Below, one piece after another: positions 48,319-60,330 of a DNA stretch of 64,000 bases (its first letter is position 1; every line of letters begins with the position of its first letter). Where the stretch lies: the NCBI RefSeq assembly GCF_014805685.1, contig NC_060887.1:9258963-9322962 (forward strand). The letters run 5' to 3'. Under the pieces are notes generated by a model, which did no database searches, had not been told where the DNA came from, and saw only the letters and a list, made by a program, of their open reading frames with translations. The position numbers were made by a program, and so were the translations under genes. Source of the DNA: Silurus meridionalis. Taxonomy: Eukaryota; Chordata; Actinopteri; Siluriformes; Siluridae.

Positions 48319-50801
48319 ATGAAGAGTGAAGTGAGTGCTGCTGTGAACTTCCTGAAGCGCTTAGCCTTGGAGCGAGGACATGTCGAGGAAGACAAGGCTA
48401 AAGTGTTCGCTGCTAAACTGCAAGAGCTGTTGTGTGAGAAATTCACAGGCCACTGGTACCCGGAAAATCCTAACAAGGGCCAGGCATACAGGTAAACAAC
48501 TTTTTAGATCACTACAATACCCAGCTTTTCTTCTTTATGGATCAGAATGGGATCCAACCTAACTAGCAGGAGTAAATGACAGGAGGCTTGTTTTCTGATT
48601 TTATTAAGCATTTACCATTCGCCACTTTTCAGATGCATCAGGATGAACAAGAGCACCCCATGTGACGAGTCTGTGCTACAAGCCTGTGAGGAAAGCAAGC
48701 TAAGGCCATCGGAGCTGGGTCTCCCTCGTGAGATTACATTATGGATTGACCCGCTTGAGGTGTCCGCACGGTAAGATTACTTAGTACGACGACTGCTAAG
48801 TCATTAAGTTAATATTTGGGAAACACTTTGTAGGCAAGTCTTTGGTTGCATTGGTCAAAGCATAAAATAAAATAAAAAAATTATCTATCTATCTATCTAT
48901 CCATCTATCTATACACACACATATTTAGGTACATGTTTGAATAACATACATGTTTTGCAGATGGGCAAGAAAAGATTTTTGGGGAAAAAAAAGGTTGTGA
49001 ATGAATGATCACTAGATGCTATGGAAACTGTGACTGGTAATAGGTTACATGTTCAGATGATGGGGTGGGGGGTGGTGGGGTGGAAAGAGTTTATGTATGG
49101 GTTTTACAGAAAAGAACCGAATTCTGCTGTGTTTTTCCTTCAGAGGCACCAGAAATAATGTTAAGATACATGCCATTATGGTTTAAATGATCAGTCTGGC
49201 TGCCACTGCCAAGCAGATACGAACAGTTTGATTCTTTATCCAGCAGGCCAGTAATCCAGTCAAATTCTTCGAATTGCTGTCCCTATTCCTAAACCCCCTC
49301 GTAAAGCTGTCCCTGAACCTTGAGGATCAGGAGAGATCTCTGTGTACGTTGGGCAATTGATGCAGGGGTGCCAAGGGTTTTCTATTATCCCATGCCATAT
49401 TTAAAGATGTACTACATTACTGACGACATGGGGAATGATGGGTAATAAAGATGATGGTTATAACCTATTTTAAACATTGCATCATTTTACCTGAACCTGA
49501 GCACATTTTATGATCTACAACAGGTCAGGAGAAAATTGCAGGCATTTCACAGTGGCTCATTTTAGTGCGGAAAAGAAGAAGGATGAGGAGCTTGAAGATA
49601 AGATGTCCAAATTGCATAACGATAGCTCCACCAACACCAATTCATTGAACCTGGAGACATCGGACTATCATTCGGCGACCTCCTCTGACTGCGGCTCGGA
49701 TGATTCCAGTGATGCAGAGGAGGAGATAAAGGAAGGAAAGGTGGAGAGCGCGAAAGAGAAAGTGAATAATGAGAAACGTGCCGATTACAAGCCTTTTGTA
49801 ATTGCTATGAGACCCAGGGTGAGGGAGCCAAAACCACGGAAAATTCCCACATCTCAAGTAAGCCATCAGACCAAACATATATCTGTCAACTTAGACAAAA
49901 GTAAAGGTCGACTGATAGTGGATTTTACTTATACAGATATCTAGGTTGGCTCTATAAACCATTAATCAAATGGATTTTAAATGGATACTGGATTGAAAGC
50001 AAACATCCTGTATCATGAAAATGTGCTAAATCATACAAATATGAATATATTAATTATATTAATATATATTAAGGAAAATAATAGACCTGCAAAAAATCAA
50101 ACTCCAAATAAATATAAAAAAAAGTTGCATCCAAAATAAATGAAAAGATACTTCAACAAACAGCACCATCGGTTATTCACCTCTAGAGGCCGCTCTTGTA
50201 CTGTGTAATGACAGCGGACCTCAAACTGTTCCTGCAACAGGCCCAGAAAACCCGGTATGGATTTTTGCCGATAGTTGCAGCAATCAACTATTCGTGCCAA
50301 ATCACTAAAACTAATTCTCATTTTGATTGAGAATGTTGGGCAAAATAGCACTCGGAATTTTGTGGAATGAAATGAATCTGTAATTAGAAAAAGTATATCA
50401 GTTTGTTTACAAAATATAAATGACATATTGGCCAATGACTGTTATATGGTTTATTTAGACGTATTTTCATATGGAAATATATTATATGAAATGTGCATAT
50501 TTCAGTTAATTTGTCAACTGAGCGATTTCTAAAAGGCTGGATTTCTTGAAAATGTGATTTTACATAATTAATATCATTTATTTAATTGTTTCGTTTGTTC
50601 TTTAAGCTTGCTGGACTTCAATACTTCTACCACCCAACAGCAGTGTGGCCTCAGTATAAGAAGAAGAGTGGTATACTGCTCACGACCGTGTGCACTCCCC
50701 CACCTGCTCCTGTTCTAGGCTACTACGTTTTCCAGAAACCATCACCACAGTTCATCATGCCTCATGCCAATCTGCAGCCCTGGGGGGTTGCTAAAGGGTA
50801 G
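48319..50801 (+). CDS. BTG/Tob-family antiproliferative protein, four coding exons, intact
   Basis: The coding exons are 48319-48491, 48633-48770, 49524-49857 and 50607-50801, all with GT/AG borders and compatible phases (2, 2, 0), joining to 279 codons. The first ATG of the presumed exon (acceptor AG at 48306-48307) is used. Residues 1-115 form the BTG domain. Box A spans about residues 43-63 ([18 protein letters not shown] then IRMN). Box B spans about residues 86-106 ([19 protein letters not shown]). A Ser/Asp/Glu-rich stretch at 150-171 ([11 protein letters not shown]...) recalls BTG3-type proteins, and the tail ends [19 protein letters not shown] proteins bind the CAF1 deadenylase through this domain and promote mRNA decay or restrain proliferation. 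The divergence suggests a BTG3/BTG4/BTG5-like member, some of which are oocyte/maternal in vertebrates. No frame defect was seen. The exact orthologue is not settled. Confidence 0.88.
48882..48911. repeat. (TATC)n microsatellite in BTG intron
   Basis: A short, slightly interrupted tetranucleotide run between the second and third coding exons. Confidence 0.85.
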
Positions 50802-52350
50802 AAGGCACTAGGAAAGATGAGTACAAGATCATATGATACCTGGCTTCAAGTGAACTGACCTGGTTTTCACTGACATGTTATGTTTATTATAATCAGTATA
50901 TTAGAAATATAATTTGACATGCTAATTCGTAACTTATTTCCTTATGTTATCAATAACAACAAAAACCCTTCACATAAGCACAATTAGGGGTTGCGGCGGA
51001 AACTGAAATCATCTCTCTCTCTTTCTCAAATAATATAAAATGTATGTATGTGTTACTTTTTCAGGTTTACTAGCTTTCTCCAGTAGTATAAATATGCTTT
51101 GGGGACCATTATAGAATTAGAGCATGAAGGTGCATAATGAAATACTAAAATATATATTTTTATATGATTTGGAACAGAAAAAAATTTAAATCATCAAATT
51201 ATCACTTTAATGACGTGTATAATAGCTTCCTTGTCATTTCAAATGATCCAAACTGATTTAATGACTGAAGCAAAGCAATGGATCTTTAATTTTTCGTTTT
51301 GAACTATTTTAATCAGGGCCCACATATGGTGCATCAACCACAATTGTAATGCAACTGTGCTGAAGTACACCGTTATTTTCTTTTGCTTATGTCGAAATCA
51401 TGGTTGGGATGACATTTAATTTCTTTACCAAATGTGATTTTTTTTTTTTTTTTCAAATCTGGTAGGCTATTAATGACTAAAACATGATATTTTAGAAAAA
51501 AATACGATCTGTTCTCTCAGGTATGTCAGTGCGTCACCTTTATTCTTTGCCTTTTTATGCACGTGCATAGTTTAAATCCAAAGAGTGCAAGCTAGGCTGC
51601 ACTAAAAATACTGTGACCTTTTGTGCAATACATGTCATGCTGTAGCTCACAGTAGTCTGTGACAAACTCTCTCAGGACCGCATTAAAAAAGGCCATTGTG
51701 TAAAAGAATCACGGAAAGTCCTGTAAAGTGGTCATTGTGGTGCGTTGTGGTTCTTGTGGTTTCATTTTACTTTAGAGCTGGCAGATGTTTGTGTGTTGCC
51801 AAAAGCAGTGTATAGTATTATAGTGCCATGCTTAGAGCTTTTTTTATTGCTGTATTTTTTTTGCTTTCCACAGCAATTTTCTTTTAATAATATGCCATTG
51901 TACAGTATAGTGTAGAGTATTTCTAAAGCATTCTGTCAAGTGCAGTGTAGAGCATAGCTTTGTAAGAATGTCATGCTTTAAATCATTAAATCAGTGTAGT
52001 ATGAAAGATATGGGTTTTATTTTTTACAATAAAGATTAAGTGAATATCTTACAGCTGCAGTTCGCCATTGTAAAATAGCTCAGGACACTGGAATTGGTCC
52101 ATAAAGCTTCCTGTATTGTTGTTACATTCTGTTTGCTTTTACATTTTCTTTCCTTTTATTCTTGTGCCTTTTACTGTAATCCTATTTATTTCTTTTTATT
52201 ATTCTTTTACCTACAAGCCATGTTAAATGATGCCAAGCGTGTAAATTTTGTGTTATCCTGTATCATGTATATTTTTAATTAAATAACACTTTTTATATGC
52301 AGTTTTTTACCTAAATGAGATACTGTGGGTTTTTTTTGCTAATCCATACA
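50802..52350 (+). other. 3' UTR and downstream flank of the BTG-family gene
   Basis: No coding exon follows the stop codon. A canonical AATAAA polyadenylation signal at 52028-52033 is the best candidate 3' end, giving a UTR of about 1.25 kb. The actual cleavage site is inferred. Confidence 0.4.
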
Positions 52351-52984
52351 TACAGTGGGAAAAAAATTTTTTTGTTTCCCTGCTGATTTTGTAAAAGCTT
52401 ACCTCCTTACAAAGAAATTAACAGTGTAGATTTTTTATGATACGTTCATTTTAACAAAGAAAAAAAAACATTATATATAAATTTATTTGTATTTGATTGA
52501 GTGGAATAGGTATTTAATCCTGTACTAAATTAGCAAGAATTCTGACTCCCACACACTCAATTTAGTCCTGTACCTTTAGGAAAGAACTTCTAATATCAAC
52601 TTGTGATGTGTATAAAAGACGTCAGTCACAGAATGAACCTCTTCCATTCAAACCTCTCCACCACCATGGGAAAGACCAAAGAGCTGTCAAAGGGTGTCAG
52701 GGACAAAGAAAATCATTGGTAGCACACAGAGGTCCCTCTGCTCATGAATGCACATGAATGAACACCTGAATGATTCAGAGAAGGCTTGGGAGAATGTGAT
52801 GTGATCAGATGAGACCAAAATTGAGCTCTTTGGCATCAAATCAACTGAATTTGACTCCAAGAACACCATCCCCACTGTCAAACATGGAGAATGAATCATT
52901 CTGCTTTGGGGCTGTTTCATGAACAGGGATATGGAGCTCGAGTGCTCTCTCGCTCTCCCCCCCCTCTCTCCCTCTCTCCATATA

Positions 52985-54340
52985 TACAGTGGAGCAAATA
53001 AGAGATCTGTCATTTTTTTATCATGGGTACACCTCAACTGTGAGAGACAATCTAAAAAAAATCTATTCTATGATTTTTAAATAATTAATTTCCATTTTAT
53101 TGCATGAAATAAGTATTTGATCACCTATCAACCACCAAGAATTTTGTCTCTCACAGACCTGTTAGTTTGACTTTAAGAAGCCAAGTATTTGAAAAAAGTA
53201 TTTGATACAATAGAAAAATATAACTTAATATCTGGTACAGAAACCTTTGTTTACAATTACAGAGGTGAGATGTTTCCTGTAATTCTTGACCAGGTTTGCA
53301 CACACTGCAGCAGGGATTTTGGCCAGCTCCTCCATACAGGTCTTCTCCAGATCTTGGGGCTTTTGCTGGACAACACAGAGTTTCAGCCTAGATTTTCTAT
53401 TGGGTTTAGGTCTGGAGACTGGCTAGGCCACTCCAGGACCTTGAAATGCTTCTTACGGAGCCACTCCTTATTTGCCCTGGCTGTGTGTTTGGGGTCATTG
53501 TCATGCTGGAAGACCCAGCCATGACCCATCTACAATGCTCTTACTGAAGGAAGGAGGTAGTTGCCCAAAATCTCATGATACATGATCCCATCCATCCTCC
53601 CCTCAAAATGGTGCAGTCATCCTGTCCCCTTTGCAGAAAAGCAACCACAAAGCATGATGTTTTCACTTCATGCTTCACAGTTGGGATGGTGTTCTTGGGA
53701 TTGTACTTATCCTTCTTCTTCCTAAAAAAAACAGGGCGAGTGGAGTTTATAACAAAAACCTGACTTTCTCCCATGCCTTCTCTTTAGCAACCTTCAGACA
53801 GGCCTGGACATGTGCTGGCTTGAGCAGGGGGATCTTGCACACACTGCAGGATTTTAATCTATGACGGTGTAGCGTGTTACTAATGGTAACCGTTGAGACT
53901 GTGGTCCCAGCTCTCTTCAGGTCATCAACCAGGTCCTCCCGTGTAGTTCTAGGCTAATCCCTTACCTTTCTCAGGATCATTGATACTCCACGAAGCGAGA
54001 TCTTGCATGTAGCCCCAGTCTGAGGAAGATTGACTGTCATCTTGAATTTCTTCCATTTTCTAATAATTGCACCAACAGTTGTTTGCCAATTGTCCTGTAG
54101 CCCATCCCAACCTTGTGCAGGTCTACAATTTTGTCCCTAGTGTCCTTAGACAGCTCTTTAGTCTTGCCCTAGTCTCAGGTAATGAGTTCAAACAGGTGCA
54201 ATTAATACAGGTAATGAGTGGAGGATGGGAGGACTTCTTAAAGACAAACTAGCAGGTCTGTGAGATACAGAATTCTTGCTGGTTGGTAGGTGATAAAATA
54301 CTTATTTCATACAATAAAATGATTTTTAATTATTATATTA
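52985..54340 (-). mobile_element. Second Tc1-like transposon nested in the first, minus strand
   Basis: Inverted repeats about 180-200 bp long ('ATAAGTATTTGATCACCTA' near 53110 and its inverse near 54290) bound a minus-strand transposase relic. N-terminal [18 protein letters not shown] and GMGY-TIG-like coding lies near 54080-54170. The catalytic-domain piece NPKNTIPTVKHEV lies near 53680-53710. Multiple stops. The right repeat is cut short at about 54340, where the duplicated segment begins. Confidence 0.75.
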
Positions 54341-54913
54341 AGTTACTTCATCACCAAACGAGATAATCATAATCATAAATTCATAAATTCAATCAATAAT
54401 AATATATTATAATAATTATGTTAATAACTAAATATAATTTCCAGCACAATAACAAAGAGAAACAATCAGGGACTTCTTTATGATGTTTCACAGATGCCAC
54501 TTTATGAATGATTGCTCTGAACTATGTTTGGCATTAGCATTTGGAGAACGGTATGCCATGTGTTTAAACCTGTTTCTGCTGATCTACTAGAATCATAAAG
54601 ATGTTAGAGCACGCATCATCCGGAACCAGTATATTGTCTCGCTCTGCAGTGGGCTGTTGATTAAAGCTTTTTATTATTATTTATTTTACGTGCCATGTTG
54701 TTACACTAATCCAACACTAGAGGTTGCCCTTTACACAAATGATCAGCTTCAGACCAGAGTTTTTTTTACCTGCACCTAAAACACTTGGTACCATCATTTG
54801 CTTTCTGGATTTATAATGACGAAACATCTCACACTTCTAATATTTGTATGTACAGAAAACCCATAATATTAAGGGCTCGTTTGTTTGTTTATTAAGCTTT
54901 GTTACATTCGTTG

Positions 54914-54958
<45 letters not shown>

Positions 54959-55044
54959 CGGGGGGTTGTTAAAGCAAATGTTTAAGCAATTATATTGTTA
55001 GAGCAATTATAACTGTCATTTTCATTTCAGCCTTTATGATTTAA
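54322..55044 (+). repeat. Direct duplication, copy A
   Basis: About 0.7 kb also present at 56050-56743 with high similarity, including 'AACCAGTATATTGTCTCGCT' against a one-base variant. Copy A has a (TG)n expansion at 54914-54956 where copy B has only a short 'GCTGCTGTGGGGG' stretch. Copy A lies inside the borders of the outer Tc1-like element. Confidence 0.85.
54914..54956. repeat. (TG)n microsatellite
   Basis: About 21 TG units inside duplication copy A, absent from copy B. Confidence 0.9.
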
Positions 55045-55659
55045 ATGGAAGAGGTTGATTCTGTGGTTGGTGTCTTTTATACACATCACGAGTTAATATT
55101 AGAAGTTCTTTCTTAAAGGTACAGGACTAATTTGAGTATGTGGGAGTCAGAATTCTTGCTAATTTGGTACAGGATCAAATACTTATTTCACTCAATCAGA
55201 TACAAATTAATTTATAACCTTTCTTTATTTTTTATGGATGTTTTTTGATAGCCTTTCTCTATTTGTTAAAATAAAACTAAAATAAAAAATTCTCGACTGT
55301 TCATTTCTTTGTAAGGAGATAAACTCTCAAAATCAGCAGGGGATAAAATTATTATTCCCCCCAGTGTACTTGTGATTAGTGAATTCTGTAGTTATTGGAA
55401 ATATTCAAAGAAGATCCAGAAAAGGAAACGTTTCATTTTTTAAAAAAAAAATTGCGGGTTGTGTACAAGTTCTGATTAAGAATCTGCAATCAATGTTGTA
55501 TTACAAGATGTTGAGGAAGGCAGTGGGGAGAAAGTGAATATTATTTTACAAGATATTAAGATGGGATAGGGCTCAAAAGGGCAGACTTCAGGGAGGACAT
55601 AGAGGGAGAAGTGATGGGGAGGTGAAACATCAGGTGTGATGGTTGCCTGTGTGTAATTC

Positions 55660-55890
55660 TACACTGTATGGACAAATGTTATGGACACATGAACATACGA
55701 TTGGTATGTGCTTTTGAAACAATATTCCACTTTTAGTCCCAACAGTTTACTGTTATAATAACCTCCACCTTTCTCGAAAGATGTTCAACTAGATTTTGGA
55801 GTGGGCTTTTGGAGATTTGTGCTTATTCAGCCAGTCTTTGTAAATGGACAGGTTCGGGTCTCCTAGTTCAAGCGTAGGGTTACACATTTA
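55660..55890 (-). mobile_element. Tc1-like transposon fragment (same family as 19.0 and 36.1 kb)
   Basis: The left end 'CACTGTATGGACAAATG', then 'TTATAATAACCTCCACCTTTC' and 'CAGGTTCGGGTCTCCTAG', are in the order expected for a reverse-oriented, internally deleted copy. Confidence 0.65.
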
Positions 55891-55944
55891 TAAAATTATC
55901 AACATTGTGGTAACAGTTTGGGAAATAGCATTGTATGGTTAGAA

Positions 55945-55993
<49 letters not shown>

Positions 55994-56020
55994 CTATCTA
56001 TCTATCTATCTATCTATCTG
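55945..56020. repeat. (TATC)n microsatellite
   Basis: About 18 tetranucleotide units with one interruption. Confidence 0.95.
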
Positions 56021-56049
56021 AAATATAAAAAACATACATTACAAAATAC

Positions 56050-56743
56050 CTTTTAATGATTATTTTAAGCTATTTCATCACCAAACGAGATAATAACTTT
56101 ATAAATTCAATCAATAATAATATATTATAATAATTCTGTTAATAACTAAATATAATTTCCAACACAATAACAAAGAGAAACAATCATGGACCTTTTTACT
56201 ATGTTTCACAGATGCCACTTTATGAATGATTGCTCTGAACTATGTTTGGCATTAGCATTTGGAGAACGGTATGCCATGTGTTTAAACCTGTTTCTGCTGT
56301 ACTACTAGAATCATAAAGATGTTAGAGCACGCATCATCCGGAACCAGTGTATTGTCTCGCTCTGCAGTGGGCTGTTGATTAAAGATTTTTATTATTATTT
56401 ATTTTACGTGCCATGTTGTTACACTAATCCAACACTAGAGGTTGCCCTTTACACAAATGATCAGCTTTAGACCAGATATTTTTTCCCCGCACCTAATACA
56501 CTTGGTACCATCATTTGCTTTCTGGCTTTATAATGACGAAACATCTCACACTTCTAATATTTGTATATACAGCACAACCCATAATATTAAGGCTTTGTTT
56601 ATTTTTAATCCGCTGCTGTGGGGGTTTGATGTTAAAAGAAAAATGTTCAAGCAATTAAATTGTTAGAGCAATTAAAGCTGCCCTACAAACGTTAAAGTCA
56701 AAGCTCGCAGTCAACCTGTCATCATTTCAGCCTTTATAATTTA
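56050..56743 (+). repeat. Direct duplication, copy B
   Basis: Counterpart of 54322-55044. It lacks the TG expansion and the flanking transposon sequence, so it is likely closer to the original state. No coding potential was seen. Confidence 0.85.
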
Positions 56744-57369
56744 TGTTTTTGTTTTGAAAAGAGACTCTAGATAGTTATATCAGGCAATGATTAAGGCTCT
56801 TTCACTTCAACTCTTTCCACAGCCTTGTACCCACAAGCTATTTTGTAGGTCTTAGCAGGTTTTTGCAGTAAAAAATCACACAGATACAGGGCAAGGGGTT
56901 CAGTTAATGTTTGATTGATCTCAGTGACTTTGACTGCCACATGGTTGTTGATGACAGACTGGCTGTGTTGAATATATTAGAAACATTTCAAAAAAAAAAA
57001 AAAAAAAAATCCACTCCTTTTTCCATGGCAATTTCTCTCTTTGCTTCATCTGGCTTTCGTTCTTCAGTGCATCTCTATTGCTTTCTGTTTCATATTACTT
57101 ACAGAAGTTGATTGTCAATGAGGCATATGATGCCCAATAGCACTGCAATACTTATAGGTTCATAATTTATCAATGAATGTATTTATGGCTTATAGACCAA
57201 GCATCATTTCAGAAAAATTGTAGAATTTGCCAGCCACTTGGTGGCATTCCAGAAAGTGAGTAGGACAGGCTGCATTTATTTCTCTAAACCCCCTTGACTG
57301 TTAATTCTGGACTGCAATCCACGAAACTGAGATTAATTCAGGAAACCATATATCCAAAAACAAAATGCA
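56744..57369. other. Intergenic, no gene seen
   Basis: AT-rich sequence with an A tract at about 56991-57009. Confidence 0.4.
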
Positions 57370-57800
57370 CCTTTATTTGTATACCATTTGTAACAATGGA
57401 CATTTATCTGTGTAAAGCTGCTTTGAAATGATGTCCATTGTAAACAAAAGTGCTATACAAATAAAATTGAATTGAACATTGTCCCAAAGCTACTTTACAA
57501 AAACAAATAGATTACAAATATACATTTCAAAAAAGTTATTTTGTCGCTATAAGGTATTCCTAATGAATTAGTCAACAATTGCAAGTAAAAACTGATGGTA
57601 TAAGGAAGAAACTTTCAGTGGAACCAGCCTCAAAAGGGAACCCATCCTCATCTGGGTGACATGGAATGTCCATTCATTATAATTCCATCCTTGAAACTTC
57701 AACTGATTCTTAAATTGAGACTCAACTGTAAACCTGTTCATAATGATTGCAGTCCTAAGCCATTGTAGAAAGAATGCTGTGTGGGTGCAGTCAATAAACT
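57370..57800. repeat. Two family R fragments, convergent
   Basis: A plus-oriented 3' end (57370-57478, ending in an AATTGAAC tail) directly meets a minus-oriented copy (57479-57800, starting CATTGTCCCAAAGC). Confidence 0.7.
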
Positions 57801-57899
57801 TCTTATCTTCTCTAAGTGACTGACTTCCTTTTTGATGTACTTTTTGATGGACGTGAATCATAAGAATCATACAGGAATCGTTCTCTTCAATTGAAGACC

Positions 57900-58320
57900 A
57901 CTTTGTGCAGCTAAGGAGGGTTCCAAATAAACAACCTAAAGATCTGTGAAATTACTGAAAAACTCAAAAACTATGAGAATAGACCTGGATTTTAAAAAAT
58001 AGAAACAGTCTGCTACAATGGCTCAGGACTCCAATTTGCCTGATGTTCTGCATTTAAGCGCTAACAATCAACTAACAATGATAGAATTGGACATCCAATG
58101 CCACCCAGATGAGGATGAGTTCCATTTTTAGTCTGATTTCTGTCAAGATTTCAACCAATCCTTGCCACTGTCACCACTGATTCAATCATTAGGGATAAAC
58201 CTATATGCACATAAACATATAAACATATCCTATAACCTATTTATATTTGTAAAGCTGATTGGGGACAATGTCCATTGTTTAAACGTATTTGCTATACAAA
58301 TAAACCTGAATTGAACTTGA
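57900..58320 (+). repeat. Family R copy
   Basis: Contains 'CCACCCAGATGAGGATGAG', 'GCCACTGTCACCACTG' and 'GGGGACAATGTCCATTG', then a TGAATTGAAC tail. Confidence 0.75.
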
Positions 58321-58619
58321 TTGAATAAGTTGTCAGAACAGGTATCACTTGTAGACACTGTACTCTTACATTTGTACATGTTCCACTGGCTGAAGGCTAC
58401 TGAATTTGGTGCCAACCTGCTACTTAACTGCTCTTCCACTAGAGGCTGCTCTTTATACAAACCATCATTTACCAGTTTATCAAGTTCTTTTTAATCATCC
58501 ACCAAAACACCTGATGGATCTGCTTTACACCTATGAGGACTAGATATTTTATTAATATATTATGATGATAAGTGCTGACACTGCAATGTCCATGAAGAAT
58601 GAATGCATCCATTACTGAA

Positions 58620-58840
58620 CAGTACACCTTCAACAATGACGGAACTATAATAAATAGACATTTGGTGCCACCCAGATGTAGATGGTTTTCCCTCATTAGT
58701 CTGGTTCCTGTCAAGCTCTCTTCCTCATTCCATCTCAGGGAGTTTTTCTTTGCGACGTTCATTAGGTACATCCCAATTTGAGCTCTTTTCTCTGTAAAGT
58801 CACTTTGGGACAATATATTGTTAACACAATATATTGTTTA
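58620..58840 (+). repeat. Family R copy
   Basis: Contains 'TTTGGTGCCACCCAGATG', 'GTCTGGTTCCTGTCAAG' and 'TCAGGGAGTTTTTCTTTGC', then 'CACTTTGGGACAATAT'. The tail is degenerate. Confidence 0.7.
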
Positions 58841-59099
58841 TAGGCTCCTGACTTGGTCCTCACCAAGATAATACACTTAATCTGTGGGCTAATACGACTT
58901 TAAAGGCTTGATGGGCACCCAAAAGTATGTTTTTGTACCTTAAATAGGGTTTCATGTCATAAGATTTGTTAAAATCATGTCGATCGACGGCGTTTTCCAG
59001 TTTCATCTTCTTTTGATTTCAGAAGCAGACGTACAGCAAATCCCAAATGGCATTTAAGGAGCCCTAGATGGGACAAAACACGAACCCTTACATAGGGCT

Positions 59100-59397
59100 C
59101 CTCTGTGTCCAATAGAAAGGCGCTAGAAGTCCAGCCAATGGTAGAGTGGAGTGCGCAAGGGGAACTCAAGTGGGCGCGAGTTTTGCACTAGAGTTGTCGT
59201 GCGTCCCGGGGAACGCGGTTGCGTGCCACCCCGCGGTGGAGTCGCGTGCGTCCGAAGCGTGGCATGACTCCTCGAGTTGGGCACGCGTGTGCGCTCAGAT
59301 GGGTGAAAGAAGGACGTGTCGGTGGTGACTGAGAGGACTGGAGGGAGTGTGCGTGCGTGTGCCTTTTGTGTTTGTTAGTTCGTTCGAGCAGCCGGTT
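59100..59397 (+). promoter_or_regulatory. CpG-rich promoter and 5' UTR of the kcnn4-like gene
   Basis: A sharp rise in GC and CpG content (many CG dinucleotides between about 59160 and 59660) in an otherwise AT-rich region, directly upstream of and into the first coding exon. No TATA box is obvious, which suits a CpG-island promoter. The start site is not resolvable. Confidence 0.6.
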
Positions 59398-59667
59398 ATG
59401 GAAATGAGCGTGCGCAACTCGCATCTGGACAGCAAAGCGGACGGGCTCGGGGACCGCAACGGCGACACGATGGACATCACGGTGTCGCTCTCGCACCCTG
59501 GCAAGCGAATGAGCCCGATCGAGGGCGGCAGTCTGTACCGCCTCAGAGACCGAAAGTTCCTGCTGGAGGACAAGCGGCGGCTTTGCGCGTGCGCCCTCGG
59601 TGCCGCTCTCCTGGGAATTCTGCTCATGATCCTGCACGCCGAGCTCTGTCCCGCCGTTTACATGCCG
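59398..59667 (+). CDS. kcnn4: Calcium-activated K+ channel (KCNN4-like), first coding exon
   Basis: The ATG at 59398 opens 90 codons ending in phase 0 at a consensus donor (GTGAGT at 59668). The first 45 or so residues are a hydrophilic, probably cytoplasmic N-terminus. Then come LYRLRDRKFLLEDKRRLCAC and a hydrophobic helix containing LLGILLMILHAEL. The pattern LRxRKxLLE...L...AL....GIxLMxLHAE matches the start of the S1 membrane segment of the intermediate-conductance channel KCa3.1 (KCNN4) better than SK1-3 as I remember them. These channels open on Ca2+ binding to attached calmodulin and set the membrane potential. S2-S6, the pore and the calmodulin site must lie beyond 64000, since no further exon was found. 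The subtype is inferred from a short segment. Confidence 0.7.
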
Positions 59668-59989
59668 GTGAGTGAGCGTGAAGTGGGGGTCCACCATGAG
59701 ATGCAGGAGTGTGGGGGGCTCATAGAGGGGTTGGGGTTTTGGGAGTGGGGGTGTCTTCTCTATTTACAGTCTCAGCAGAACACAAACCAGGTGGAAAGAC
59801 GTTTGCGAAACTCCAGATATATTTTCTCAGCAATATGGAACTGATTTAGATCAGAGATAACTATAAAAGGATAAAAAAAACTTCACAAGTGGGGAAATGA
59901 TGGTTTGTATAATCTCAAGTGGAAGAACATTGAAGAAGCAGGTTGGCACCAAACTGATAATGTGCCAATGTAACAGTACACATTTAATC

Positions 59990-60330
59990 CAGTTCAGGGT
60001 TATTTATATAGCGCTTTTAACAATGGATATTGTCCCAAGTTTAGTGCCTTTAAGATGATTAATTATATTATGTATCCCTAATGAGTGAGCCAGTTGCCAA
60101 GGGGGGAACCTAAACAGGTACCAAAATCAAAAGAAAACCCATCCTCATTTGGGTGCCACTGAATATCGATTTGTTATAGTTCCATCATTGTCGAGGTGTA
60201 CTGTTCAGTGATCGGCGCATACATGCAGAACTGCTCATGCAAAATGAACTCCTAAGCCATTGTAGCAGACTGTTCAGATTAAATACAGTCCAAATCCATT
60301 CTTATAGTTCTTCAGTTGCCCAATAATCAT
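59990..60330 (-). repeat. Family R copy inside duplication unit 1
   Basis: Has 'ATAGCGCTTTTAACAATGG', 'AACCCATCCTCATTTGGGTG' and 'GTCCAAATCCATTCTTATAG'. Its twin is at 62650-62995. Confidence 0.75.

Larger units (their letters stand above)
52351..55378 (+). mobile_element. Tc1-like transposon with long inverted repeats, gutted and interrupted
   Basis: The left end begins TACAGTGGGAAAAAAA, and the right end at about 55378 carries its inverse. The inverted repeats extend about 270-320 bp (to about 52622 and back to about 55052) and share 'TGTACCTTTAGGAAAGAACT'-type and 'ATTAGCAAGAATTCTGACTC'-type blocks. Just inside the left repeat is a start reading [14 protein letters not shown], the usual N-terminus of fish Tc1 transposases. 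Short broken pieces follow to about 52960. The interior is replaced by a second Tc1-like element and a duplicated segment. Confidence 0.75.

Noticed and set aside
59188..59697. Minus-strand frame of 169 codons across the CpG-rich region, and a second of 110 codons
   Set aside because: They are antisense to the kcnn4-like exon. Long frames in all phases are expected in CpG-rich DNA with few stop codons, and no domain is recognisable.
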